From an uncultured Eubacteriales bacterium (GTDB lineage Bacteria; Bacillota; Clostridia; Christensenellales; UBA1242), in the NCBI GenBank assembly GCA_948514155.1, contig CAOQYA010000005.1, forward strand, positions 1 to 60,366: a stretch of 60,366 nt of DNA. Direction: 5' to 3'. Under the pieces are notes generated by a model. That model did not search any database. It was not told the origin of the DNA and saw only the letters and a program-made list of their open reading frames with translations. The position numbers and the translations under genes are program-made. Shown here piece by piece: positions 49,964 to 58,162 of this stretch (position 1 is the stretch's first letter; every line of letters begins with the position of its first letter).

Positions 49964-50251
49964 ATGGAAAGTTCATTTTTGGAATTAAGATGCAAAGAAG
50001 TTGTGAATGTTGTGGACGGTCGAAGATTGGGGCATATTATTGATGTGGTGTTCAATCTTGCCACGGCATGTGTCAGCGGCATTGTTGTTCCCGGCGAAAA
50101 ATCGTTTTGGAATGTTTTTAAAAGCGGCGCGGAGTTTTTTATTCCGTACAGCCAAATTGTTAAAATTGGCGAAGATACAATTCTCGTTCAAATTCACGGC
50201 GGCGCGCCGAACAACAACCCATATATTTTGAGTGACAAAAAAGGGCAATAA
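49964..50251 (+). CDS. YlmC/YmxH family PRC-barrel sporulation protein
   Basis: A 95-residue PRC-barrel-like protein: FLELRCKEVVNVVDGRRLGHI, then GIVVPGEKSFW, then FIPYSQIVKIGEDTILVQI. This family is widely found next to sigG in Clostridia and linked to sporulation, with no defined activity. I choose ATG 49964 after AAGG, although spacing is short. An upstream frame from 49925 adds 13 unrelated residues. Confidence 0.88.
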   Translation: MESSFLELRCKEVVNVVDGRRLGHIIDVVFNLATACVSGIVVPGEKSFWNVFKSGAEFFIPYSQIVKIGEDTILVQIHGGAPNNNPYILSDKKGQ

Positions 50252-50266
50252 CATGCCCTTTTTTTG
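50237..50266 (+). terminator. terminator after the YlmC/YmxH gene
   Basis: AAAAAAGGGCA / TGCCCTTTTTT with T run. The stop codon lies within the hairpin. Confidence 0.88.
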
Positions 50267-50275
50267 TTCAGTCAG

Positions 50276-50308
50276 TTTCCATATGGCTTCTCCTTTTCCA
50301 TATGGCTT
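50276..50308. repeat. two direct copies of a CCATATGG-centred 14-mer
   Basis: TTTCCATATGGCTT occurs at 50276-50289 and 50295-50308, 19 bp apart. Each contains the palindrome CCATATGG. They lie between the convergent ends of the ylmC/ymxH and nrdR genes. Purpose unknown. Confidence 0.6.
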
Positions 50309-50325
50309 TTTATATAATATGCTTA

Positions 50326-50769
50326 TTATAACTCTTGCAACAGTTTTTTGAAGCTGTCGATATCTTTAAACTGGCGATACACCGATGCAAAACGCACATA
50401 TGCAACCTCGTCGAGTTTTTTGAGCGCTTCCATCACCATCTCCCCAAGTTCAGAGGATGGCACTTCTTGCGAGAAATTGTTCTGCAAAGTTTTTTCGATG
50501 TTTGCAGCAACTTCCTCGATTTGATTTAATGTTACAGGCCTTTTTTCGCAGGCTTTTATCATGCCATTTTTAACTTTGTTGATATCGAATGCTTGTCGGC
50601 TTCCGTCAGATTTAACAACTAAGATTGGCGTCATTTCAATTGTTTCATAGGTGGTGAAACGCTTGCCGCAGCCAAGGCACTCCCTTCTTCTTCTGATTGC
50701 ATTTGTTTCGTCTGTGCTTCTTGAGTCAAGCACCTTGCTTTCTTCGCTTCCGCAGTAAACACATTTCAT
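50326..50769 (-). CDS. nrdR: transcriptional repressor NrdR
   Basis: NrdR senses ATP/dATP and represses ribonucleotide reductase genes. The 147-residue product begins with the zinc ribbon CVYCGSEESKVLDSR ... CLGCGKRFTTYE, followed by the ATP-cone VVKSDGSRQAFDINKVKNGMI. ATG 50769 has AAAGGAGAAAA upstream, so a longer frame to 50817 is rejected. The sigG-ylmC-nrdR neighbourhood is common in Clostridia, although nrdR is usually co-oriented and here faces the other way. Confidence 0.96.
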   Translation of the reverse strand: MKCVYCGSEESKVLDSRSTDETNAIRRRRECLGCGKRFTTYETIEMTPILVVKSDGSRQAFDINKVKNGMIKACEKRPVTLNQIEEVAANIEKTLQNNFSQEVPSSELGEMVMEALKKLDEVAYVRFASVYRQFKDIDSFKKLLQEL

Positions 50770-50871
50770 ATGTTTTCTCCTTTTTAGCATTCTACCACAT
50801 GTTGATAAAAACTGCAAATGTTTTTAGATTATTTGTGTTTTAAAAAGCGGACGAGCCTAGTAAGATATAAC

Positions 50872-51099
50872 ATGGAAAATTTGTCGAATATTAAGAAAAA
50901 CAGAACTTACAAAATCGTGGGCTACTCTGATAACCTTCCTATCAAGATTGTTCGCCGTCTTTGCGACTTAGGCCTGACAGAAGGAGAGAGTGTGGCGCTT
51001 GGCGGAAGGTCGCTTTTAAAAAAGGCGATGCTTATCAAGGTGAGGGGCTATCTGCTTTCGCTGAAAAGCGATATCGCCCGGGGAGTGTTTGTGCAATGA
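50872..51099 (+). CDS. feoA: ferrous iron transport protein FeoA
   Basis: A 75-residue SH3-like protein that supports FeoB: LSNIKKNRTYKIVGY, LCDLGLTEGESVAL, and a closing strand SLKSDIARGVFV. No Shine-Dalgarno precedes ATG 50872. A possible TAAGAT -10 (50861-50866) would start the RNA almost at the ATG, but its -35 is poor. It overlaps feoB by 4 bases (ATGA). Confidence 0.9.
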   Translation: MENLSNIKKNRTYKIVGYSDNLPIKIVRRLCDLGLTEGESVALGGRSLLKKAMLIKVRGYLLSLKSDIARGVFVQ

Positions 51100-53234
51100 A
51101 GAAGTTTCGAAAAAAGAAAACCGACAATAGTTATTGCTCCGTTAAACATCTGCCCGAGGTGCTACTTGTTGGCAACCCGAACACCGGCAAGACCACGCTT
51201 TTTAATAAACTCACTGGCGCAAATGAGCATGTGGGCAACTGGCACGGCGTGACGGTGGAAGAAAAGGGCAAGCCTTTTTCATGCGGCGAAAGAGAGATGC
51301 AACTTGTTGACCTTCCCGGAATTTATTCGCTCTCGGCGCTAAGTTTTGAAGAGCAGGTGGCAATCGACTACATCCGCGCGCATCCCAAAACTAAGATTAT
51401 CAACATCTGCGACCTTAACAACTTGCAGCGCAATCTTTCGCTGACATTGGGGCTTATGGAACTTGGGGCAGATGTGATTTTGGCTGTCAACTGCATGGAT
51501 AGGCGCCCGCTAAATCGGGTGGACTATGCAGGCCTTGAAAGGGAACTTGGCATTAAAGTTGTGGAGATAAATGCCGGCAAGGGCTGGGGACTTGATAAAC
51601 TCAAAAAACTTGTTAGTTTGCCATATTCACCTTCAAAAGTCCCAAAATATGTTAAAAATTTGCCTTTAAGCGTATTAAAAACCGCAATTCTAGGCAAGTG
51701 TGAAAAAGAAAAGCAAGATTTTTTTGCCATTAAACTTTGTGAAAGAGACGAGGCTGTGGCGGCTGAACTTGGGCTAAACTTTTCCGATTTGCAAATTGAA
51801 GAGGCTTTAATTCAAAAAGTTGCAAGCGCGAGATATGAATATATCGCCTCTCTTCAAAAAAGATTTTTCACTTCGTCTGGCAAGGTGTATGGAGAGAGTA
51901 AACTTGACAAGATTATTCTCAATCGTTTTCTAGCATTTCCAATTTTTTTGCTTGTTTTGTGCGGCGTGTTCTATCTTACGTTTTTCTCGTTTGGCGCACT
52001 TTTATCTGACGGGCTGAATGCGCTCTTAGATATCAGCCTCGGCAGTTGGACGCGCTCGGCTTGCGTTGCAATGTTTGGCGAGGCTTCATGGATAACTCAC
52101 CTTTTTTGCGATGCGATAATTGGCGGGGTGGGCACTGTGCTAGGCTTTTTGCCGCAGGTGGCACTACTGTTTTTGTTCCTCTCCATTTTGGAAGACAGCG
52201 GCTATCTTTCCCGCGTGGCGTTTGCCAGTGAAGACATCTTTGGCAAACTGGGGCTATCTGGCAAGAGTATATACACGCTGCTCATGGGCTTTGGCTGCTC
52301 AACGACAGCAGTTCTGACAGCGCGGAATATGGAAGACAAAAACTCCAAGATTAAAACTGCATTGCTGACGCCATACATGAGTTGCAGCGCCAAGTTTCCG
52401 ATATACGTGGTCATTGGCGGGGCGTTCTTTGGCGCGGCAAACGTGTTTGTGATTATGGGTCTGTATCTTTTGGGCCTTGTTGTGTCGATAATTTTAAGCC
52501 TTATCTTAGAAAAGACCGTTTTAAAAAGCAAGGAGCAGTCTTTCATTCTCGAGTTTCCGCCATATCGTTTCGGCGGGGCGAAACGCATCTTCTCGGTGCT
52601 CTGGGAAAATGTGAAAACCTTCCTTGTCAGGGTGGGCTCGCTGCTTGTTTCTATGAATGTAATTATATGGCTGCTGTCGAGTTTTTCATTTGATTTTTCC
52701 TTTGTGCCGGATAGTGGAAAAATGAGCATGCTGGAAGGCCTCGGCAAGGTGCTCGCTCCTATATTTATTCCACTCGGCTTTGGCAGCTGGGGTGCGGCGT
52801 CGGCGCTTGTTGCTGGCGTGATAGCCAAAGAGGTGATTATCTCCTCGATTGCAATGTTCAATGGCGTTTCAAGTGAAGGCATGATTGGCTCAAGCCTCCA
52901 TGACCCGTCAAGCATGATATATTTTCCGACTACGGCGTCTGTGATTTCCTTCCTTGTCTTCTCTCTTCTTTATTGCCCTTGCATTTCCACAACGGCGGTG
53001 CTTGGCAGAGAAATTGGCAAGAAATGGACATTTGTGGGCGTTGTTTTGCAGTTTATTATCGGCTACTTGGTGGCGCTGTTTGCTTTTAACATGTGGGGCG
53101 CGATAGAAAAATTTGGCGCGCTGCCAACTCTTGGAGTGCTTGCGGCGATTTTGATTGTTCCGCTTGCGTTATTCAAGATTGTTTCGGCGATAAAAAAGCC
53201 GCGAACATGTCGCGGCTGCAAGGGCTGCAAGTAG
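51096..53234 (+). CDS. feoB: ferrous iron transporter FeoB
   Basis: FeoB is a GTP-dependent inner membrane Fe(II) transporter. The 712-residue protein has a cytoplasmic G domain: G1 LVGNPNTGKTTLFN near residue 23, G2 with the conserved Thr in GNWHGVTVEEKG, G3 LVDLPGIYSL, and G4 NCMD. A helical spacer follows, and then the membrane domain with two Gate motifs (MGFGCSTTAVLTARNM and the later LYCPCISTTAVLGRE). The last residues CRGCKGCK form a cysteine-rich tail, and no feoC gene is present. The ATG overlaps feoA. Confidence 0.96.
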   Translation: MKKFRKKKTDNSYCSVKHLPEVLLVGNPNTGKTTLFNKLTGANEHVGNWHGVTVEEKGKPFSCGEREMQLVDLPGIYSLSALSFEEQVAIDYIRAHPKTKIINICDLNNLQRNLSLTLGLMELGADVILAVNCMDRRPLNRVDYAGLERELGIKVVEINAGKGWGLDKLKKLVSLPYSPSKVPKYVKNLPLSVLKTAILGKCEKEKQDFFAIKLCERDEAVAAELGLNFSDLQIEEALIQKVASARYEYIASLQKRFFTSSGKVYGESKLDKIILNRFLAFPIFLLVLCGVFYLTFFSFGALLSDGLNALLDISLGSWTRSACVAMFGEASWITHLFCDAIIGGVGTVLGFLPQVALLFLFLSILEDSGYLSRVAFASEDIFGKLGLSGKSIYTLLMGFGCSTTAVLTARNMEDKNSKIKTALLTPYMSCSAKFPIYVVIGGAFFGAANVFVIMGLYLLGLVVSIILSLILEKTVLKSKEQSFILEFPPYRFGGAKRIFSVLWENVKTFLVRVGSLLVSMNVIIWLLSSFSFDFSFVPDSGKMSMLEGLGKVLAPIFIPLGFGSWGAASALVAGVIAKEVIISSIAMFNGVSSEGMIGSSLHDPSSMIYFPTTASVISFLVFSLLYCPCISTTAVLGREIGKKWTFVGVVLQFIIGYLVALFAFNMWGAIEKFGALPTLGVLAAILIVPLALFKIVSAIKKPRTCRGCKGCK

Positions 53235-53235
53235 C

Positions 53236-53637
53236 CTAGAATGAAAAAGCAGAGCGGCTTTCAAAGTCGTAAGATTGACATGGCCATTCAGAGTTGCCAT
53301 TTAAACTCATGCGGAAGAAAAGGTCCGAGGTGTGACGGTCGAAGGAAAGCGCAATGCTCTGGTCAATCTCCACGCCAGCAAGGCCCATGCCGTTATAGAA
53401 GCAGACACAGCCGTTTTCCATTGTTCTAACATTGTCGAGATTAATAACATAAGTCTTGTTGCCGTCCTTGGAAGGGAAGCGCGTTGCGTTTAATAGGACA
53501 ATTTTTGAAAAATCTTCCTCAGAAATTGAATATTCGCTTTCTTTGTATGACGAAACAATGGGCAGTGCAGCGCCTTTGTTGTCTAGTTCGATATAATTTA
53601 TCTCTTCTGTTTCGATGTAATTGTTGTTGTCTGTCAT
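53236..53637 (-). CDS. protein of unknown function (133 aa)
   Basis: It opens with an acidic segment (NNNYIETEEINYIELDNKG). A compact domain follows with SISEEDFSKIVLLNATRFP, TYVINLDNVRTMENG and GMGLAGVEIDQSIALSFDR. No membrane segment, no recognised motif. ATG 53637 has CGGAG upstream. A consensus promoter lies 40 bases before it. It is convergent with feoB, one base apart. Confidence 0.65.
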   Translation of the reverse strand: MTDNNNYIETEEINYIELDNKGAALPIVSSYKESEYSISEEDFSKIVLLNATRFPSKDGNKTYVINLDNVRTMENGCVCFYNGMGLAGVEIDQSIALSFDRHTSDLFFRMSLNGNSEWPCQSYDFESRSAFSF

Positions 53638-53674
53638 ATATCTTTCTCCGTGTTTAAAATTTTGAGGAAGCCTT

Positions 53675-53703
53675 ATTTTAATATGATATGCCGCTTTTGT
53701 CAA
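53675..53703 (-). promoter_or_regulatory. promoter of the 133-aa gene
   Basis: Minus strand: TTGACA (53703-53698), 17 bp, TAAAAT (53680-53675). Confidence 0.8.
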
Positions 53704-53759
53704 GAGGGTTAAGCCAAGAAATTGTCGAATTTTGGCTCAAAAAAACGCTTTAGTTTAAT

Positions 53760-53788
53760 TTGCTTTTAAGAAGAAAATATGTTATTAT
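53760..53788 (+). promoter_or_regulatory. promoter giving a predicted leaderless der mRNA
   Basis: TTGCTT (53760-53765), 17 bp, TATTAT (53783-53788). +1 is predicted at 53795, the A of the der ATG; no Shine-Dalgarno is present. Confidence 0.6.
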
Positions 53789-53794
53789 ACTTCT

Positions 53795-55105
53795 ATGGCA
53801 AAACCTATCGTTGCAGTTGTCGGCAGACCTAATGTTGGCAAAAGCACTTTCTTTAATAAAATATGCGGCGAGCGAATAAGCATAGTTGACGATGTCCCTG
53901 GTGTGACCCGAGACAGAATTTATGCTGACGCCGAATGGGCGGGCAGAAGATTTACGCTGATAGACACTGGCGGGCTTGACCCAAAAAGTGAAGATGTTTT
54001 CCAAAAAGAAATCGCGCTCCAAGCCGACATCGCTATGGAAATGGCGGACGTTATCGTTATGCTTGTTGACGGCAAAAGCGGGGTGACGCTGGCCGACGAA
54101 ATGCTGGCAAAAAAACTTAGAAAAATTGAAACGCCGGTTGTGCTCGTGGTCAATAAACTCGACCGCTTCGACATCTCCGACACTTTTGAATTTTATTCGC
54201 TAGGTCTTGGCACGCCGCATCCTCTTTCGTGCGAGCAGTCAAAGGGAATTGGTGATGTGCTTGACGAAATTAAGGCACATTTTCCTCCAGCAAAAGAGGG
54301 CGAAGAAGATGACGGCATTTTGAAAATCGCCGTTGTTGGAAGGCCGAATGTTGGAAAGAGTAGCATCATCAATCGTCTGCTTGGCGAGAAGAGAGTTGTT
54401 GTCAGCGATGTGGAAGGCACAACTCGTGATGCCGTTATGGTGCCATTTAAGTTTAATAAGCAAAAATATTATCTTGTGGACACGGCGGGCCTGCGTCGCT
54501 CTCGTGGCGTGGAAAAAGAAAGTGTGGAAGGCTATTCTGTTCTTCGCACCATGCGTGCGATTGAGAAAGCCGATGTCGTTATCTATGTTGTTGATGCAAG
54601 TTGCCGCCTGACCGAGCAAGATGTGCGCATTGCCGGCTATATTCACGAAGAGGGCAAGCCGTCTATTGTTGCGATAAATAAAATAGACCTCTTTGAGGGC
54701 GACCGAGAAGAGATTAAGGCAGGTTTAGACCGCGACCTTGCGTTCATGGACTACTATCTTCCTGTTTACATTTCAGCACTTAAAGGAACGAGGGTGGGCG
54801 ACATCATGCCGGCAGTTTTGAAAGCATATGAAAACGGGGCGAAGAGAATTAAGACGGGTGTCCTGAACGAAATGCTCTCGGATGCACTTCTTAATTTCGA
54901 GCCTCCTTCAAAAGGCGGGCGCAAGGCTAAGATAAGATATATCACTCAGGCCACTGCTCTTCCACCAACTTTCGTGCTGTTTGCAAATGACGGCAAACTT
55001 ATTAACTTTTCATATTTAAGATATCTTGAAAACCGTTTCCGCGAGAGAGTTGATTTTTCGGGCACGCCAATCAAGTTTGTGGTTAAATCTAAGGAGGACG
55101 AATGA
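53795..55105 (+). CDS. der: ribosome biogenesis GTPase Der (EngA)
   Basis: Der is a double-GTPase factor for 50S assembly. The 436-residue protein has G domain 1 (VVGRPNVGKSTFFNK, DTGGLD, NKLD), an acidic linker (PPAKEGEEDDG), G domain 2 (VVGRPNVGKSSIINR, DTAGLRR, NKID) and the KH-like C-terminus ending GTPIKFVVKSKED. It overlaps plsY by 4 bases. The ATG lacks a Shine-Dalgarno, and the promoter geometry predicts a leaderless transcript. Confidence 0.97.
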   Translation: MAKPIVAVVGRPNVGKSTFFNKICGERISIVDDVPGVTRDRIYADAEWAGRRFTLIDTGGLDPKSEDVFQKEIALQADIAMEMADVIVMLVDGKSGVTLADEMLAKKLRKIETPVVLVVNKLDRFDISDTFEFYSLGLGTPHPLSCEQSKGIGDVLDEIKAHFPPAKEGEEDDGILKIAVVGRPNVGKSSIINRLLGEKRVVVSDVEGTTRDAVMVPFKFNKQKYYLVDTAGLRRSRGVEKESVEGYSVLRTMRAIEKADVVIYVVDASCRLTEQDVRIAGYIHEEGKPSIVAINKIDLFEGDREEIKAGLDRDLAFMDYYLPVYISALKGTRVGDIMPAVLKAYENGAKRIKTGVLNEMLSDALLNFEPPSKGGRKAKIRYITQATALPPTFVLFANDGKLINFSYLRYLENRFRERVDFSGTPIKFVVKSKEDE

Positions 55106-55881
55106 TTTATCTATGGTTTAGTCTTGTCGTTGTTGTCTGCTATCTTATAGGAAACATCAACTTTGCTCGCATTTTGGCAAGATGCTTTAAGAAAGAGGAC
55201 ATAACAACAAAAGGCTCGGGCAACCCTGGCACAATGAACATGCTAAGAAATTATGGCATCGGCTACGCGGCGCTCACGCTGCTCTTGGAAGCGCTCAAGT
55301 CGGGCATTCCGTCGATAGTCTGTGGCTATATTTTTGCAAGCCAAGGCCTATTTGAGGTGGCATTCTTTACAGCGGGTGTGTCAGTTGTGCTGGGTCATAA
55401 CTTTCCTGTTTTTTACAAATTTAAGGGAGGCAAAGCGATTGCTTGCACGGCAGGAATGTTTTTGTTTAGCCCGCTTTGGTATGTAGGCCTCATAATGTTC
55501 GTGCTTTGCTGCGTGTTCTTGTATTTTGTTGACTTTGGATTTGTGGCTTCGCTGATATTTGTGACGTCGCTTTCATTGGCATGGGTTATTAGACTTGCAA
55601 TTTTACAACCAACACTTTGGTGGGTGAGCGTTATCTTAATTGCGTTCAATTTATTCTTCTGTTATTTTATGAACCGCTCAAATATTATTCGTTTGTGTAA
55701 AGGCACTGAAAATCACACCAACTTCAAGCAAAAAGTTGATAAGCTTTTTGGCAAGAAGGAAAAGATTGTGGAAATGGAGCAGCCTCCGGAGAAGGAAATT
55801 GTTGTTGAAGACGATGGCCAAACTGAGGCGAGCGAAACAGAGATTATTGTTGAAGATAAAGAGGATGGAAAAGCCGAGTAA
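55102..55881 (+). CDS. plsY: glycerol-3-phosphate acyltransferase PlsY with acidic C-terminal tail
   Basis: PlsY acylates glycerol-3-phosphate from acyl-phosphate, the first step of phospholipid synthesis. The membrane part has the three family motifs: KGSGNPGTMNMLRNYG, GHNFPVFYKFKGGKA, and the later region before the last TM. Most PlsY proteins are about 200 residues. This one has 259 because of a hydrophilic tail (VDKLFGKKEK, then repeated VVEDDG and IIVEDKEDG). AAGGAGG precedes the ATG, which overlaps der. In relatives gpsA follows and makes the substrate; here it is absent. Confidence 0.9.
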   Translation: MIYLWFSLVVVVCYLIGNINFARILARCFKKEDITTKGSGNPGTMNMLRNYGIGYAALTLLLEALKSGIPSIVCGYIFASQGLFEVAFFTAGVSVVLGHNFPVFYKFKGGKAIACTAGMFLFSPLWYVGLIMFVLCCVFLYFVDFGFVASLIFVTSLSLAWVIRLAILQPTLWWVSVILIAFNLFFCYFMNRSNIIRLCKGTENHTNFKQKVDKLFGKKEKIVEMEQPPEKEIVVEDDGQTEASETEIIVEDKEDGKAE

Positions 55882-55968
55882 TCGGCGACGCCACCTTCTT
55901 TTTTTAAACTATTTTTTGGAATAACTGACCTTATATAAGCATAAGTTAGAATATCTTTGGAGGTCAGT

Positions 55969-57447
55969 ATGGAAAAATACGAAATTTACGACGACATCAA
56001 AACTCGCACAAATGGCGAGATATATGTCGGCGTTGTTGGCCCTGTAAGAGTTGGAAAATCAACATTTATCACCGAGTTTATGAAAAAACTGGTGCTTCCA
56101 AACATATCGGGCAAGTATTCAAAAGAAAGGGCTATTGACGAACTTCCTCAATCTGCCGACGGAAAAACAATCATGACAACCCAGCCGAAATTTGTGCCAA
56201 ACGAGGCAGTAAAAATTTCAGTTGCCGAAAAAGTTGACATGAAGGTGAGGCTTATTGATTGCGTGGGCTATCTTGTGGCTGGCGCTATGGGGCACATCGA
56301 AAATGACGCACCAAGAAAGGTTAAAACTCCGTGGTCAGAGGAAGATATGCCTTTTGAAGAGGCGGCTGAACTTGGCACAAAAAAGGTGATGCGTGAGCAC
56401 TCGACTGTGGGCGTTGTGGTGACAACAGACGGGTCGGTGACCGACATTCCTCGCTCAAACTATGTGGACGCCGAGGAGAGAGTTGTAAGTGAAATGAAGG
56501 CAAGCGGCAAGCCGTTTGTGATTGCGCTTAACTGCAAGTCGCCTGCAAGTGCGGAGGCCAAAAAACTTGCTTCGTCTTTAGAGGAGAAATATTCGACCCC
56601 TGTTATTGCACTTAACGCTCAAGAAATGAAGGAAAGCGATATCGACAAGGTGTTTGAAAAACTCCTGTATGAGTTCCCAGTAACATCGATTAAACTCAAA
56701 ATGCCAAGGTGGCTGCAAGCGCTTTCATATGACGACGATATCATTCAAGAAATCGCTGCGGAAATGCGCACTTTTGCCGAAGGTATGAACAAACTTAGCG
56801 ATGTTGATAAATCTAAGCTCGTGTTTGCTGAAAGCGAAGCGTTCGACCCAATCACATTCTCGAACATCGAAATGGGCGATGGCACGGTGAGATTTAATGT
56901 TATTCCTAAGGAAGGGCTTTTCTACAAAGTGCTCTCTAAGGAATGCGGCTATGAAATTCACGACGATTTTGAACTTATCGGCTATATCAAAGACCTTGCA
57001 ATAGCAAAACAAGAATATGACAAACTTAAAAACGCACTTGACCAAGTTAAGGAAACTGGCTATGGCATTGTTGCGCCACGTCAAGAAGATTTCGAACTCG
57101 CTGAGCCTGAAGTCATTCGCCAAGGCTCGAAATTTGGGGTTAAGATAAAGGCAAATGCTCCAAGTCTGCACATTCTGCGCGTTGATGTAAGCACAGAGGT
57201 AACACCTCTGGTGGGAACTGAGGCCCAGAGCCGTGAACTTGTCAGCGACCTTGTGAGCCAGATTGAAGAAAGTCCGGACTCGATTTGGGAAACAAATCTT
57301 CTTGGAAAAAGCCTTTCTTCGCTTCTTGGGGATAACATCAATTCAAAAATTGTCATGATGCCGATAGACGCGCAAAGAAAGATGCGTAAAACTCTTGGCA
57401 GAATTGTCAATGAAGGCAAAGGCGGAGTTATTTGCATCCTCTTGTAA
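55969..57447 (+). CDS. spoIVA: stage IV sporulation protein A
   Basis: SpoIVA is an ATPase that polymerises on the forespore surface as the base layer of the coat. The 492-residue protein opens EKYEIYDDIKTRTNGEIYVG and has Walker A GPVRVGKST with the lysine at residue 30, as in B. subtilis. Conserved LIDCVGYLV and VTTDGSVTDIPR follow, and it ends GGVICILL. ATG 55969 follows TTGGAGG, so the frame from 55957 is rejected. A weak sigma-E-like element (ATAACT, then CATAAGTT near 55940) lies upstream. Its membrane anchor SpoVM is encoded 1.5 kb away. Confidence 0.97.
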   Translation: MEKYEIYDDIKTRTNGEIYVGVVGPVRVGKSTFITEFMKKLVLPNISGKYSKERAIDELPQSADGKTIMTTQPKFVPNEAVKISVAEKVDMKVRLIDCVGYLVAGAMGHIENDAPRKVKTPWSEEDMPFEEAAELGTKKVMREHSTVGVVVTTDGSVTDIPRSNYVDAEERVVSEMKASGKPFVIALNCKSPASAEAKKLASSLEEKYSTPVIALNAQEMKESDIDKVFEKLLYEFPVTSIKLKMPRWLQALSYDDDIIQEIAAEMRTFAEGMNKLSDVDKSKLVFAESEAFDPITFSNIEMGDGTVRFNVIPKEGLFYKVLSKECGYEIHDDFELIGYIKDLAIAKQEYDKLKNALDQVKETGYGIVAPRQEDFELAEPEVIRQGSKFGVKIKANAPSLHILRVDVSTEVTPLVGTEAQSRELVSDLVSQIEESPDSIWETNLLGKSLSSLLGDNINSKIVMMPIDAQRKMRKTLGRIVNEGKGGVICILL

Positions 57448-57459
57448 TTTAAGAAATAA

Positions 57460-57488
57460 AAAAAGCCGAGCATGCGCTCGGGTTTTTT
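57460..57488. terminator. bidirectional terminator after spoIVA
   Basis: CCGAGC / GCTCGG stem with A-rich lead and T6 tail, shared with the convergent OB-fold gene. Confidence 0.82.
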
Positions 57489-58152
57489 ATTTCTCACGAT
57501 TTTTTGGGTTAAGGTCTAGGTCTAAAAAATACGGGTTTTCTTCCAAATTCTCATTTTGATTAAACACCCAAAGTGGCTTAACTAAAGTTTTTCGATAAAC
57601 ATTCTCTATAGTTATTAAATTGCACTTCACTGCGAGAGGGTCTCCACATTTTAAATCTTCCAAGTAAGGAAGTTGGGTTGTGGGAAAGGCCAAGTTTGTC
57701 ACAACTCTAAAGTCGCTGGAAATTTTAAATATCGTTTGAACTCTTTTATTTCCATATCTGTCAGTTTGTATTTTAGGCTCTCTGTAGACAATTCCTCTAA
57801 ATATTCCAACATTATCTGTGCCGTAGTCTTTTTCTGTGTGACACATATGTTGTAGTCTAGGATACTCGTCAAAAATTTTCATGAGCACACCGTTTTTGTC
57901 AAGTTTAAAGTAAGACTTACTGTTAAGATAGCCATAAACAGCAACTCTGTCGCCAAGTTGGAATTTGTCAACAAAGATCTCCAAATATTTAGGGCCAATT
58001 ACGACCGGCACCAAGTTTTCTTTTTCTGGTTTAACTCTGGCATCTATGAAAAATCTGTATTTATCGCCAATATAGTGCTCGGGCGCAGTGGCGATTTTTC
58101 CAACTAATCGAACGCGATTGTTATTGCTATAAAATTTGTAATCGTCTTGCAT
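57487..58152 (-). CDS. SSB-like protein with two predicted OB folds (second of a pair)
   Basis: A 221-residue protein. Residues 10-85 look like a single-stranded-DNA-binding-protein OB fold (NRVRLVGKIATAPE ... FQLGDRVAVYGYLNS). Residues 115-190 look like a second one (NVGIFRGIVYREPKIQTDR ... VQTIFKISSDF ... GDPLAVKCNLI). The opening and the layout match the neighbouring gene at 58163-58840, so they are paralogues. It lacks the acidic C-terminal tip of true SSB. AAGGAAGG precedes the ATG. Role unknown; nucleic-acid or protein binding is inferred. Confidence 0.65.
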   Translation of the reverse strand: MQDDYKFYSNNNRVRLVGKIATAPEHYIGDKYRFFIDARVKPEKENLVPVVIGPKYLEIFVDKFQLGDRVAVYGYLNSKSYFKLDKNGVLMKIFDEYPRLQHMCHTEKDYGTDNVGIFRGIVYREPKIQTDRYGNKRVQTIFKISSDFRVVTNLAFPTTQLPYLEDLKCGDPLAVKCNLITIENVYRKTLVKPLWVFNQNENLEENPYFLDLDLNPKNREK

Positions 58153-58162
58153 ATTCCTTCCT

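Noticed and set aside
50817..50872. Longer FeoA from 50818
   Set aside because: The family N-terminus matches MENLSNIKK at 50872; the extra residues look unrelated.
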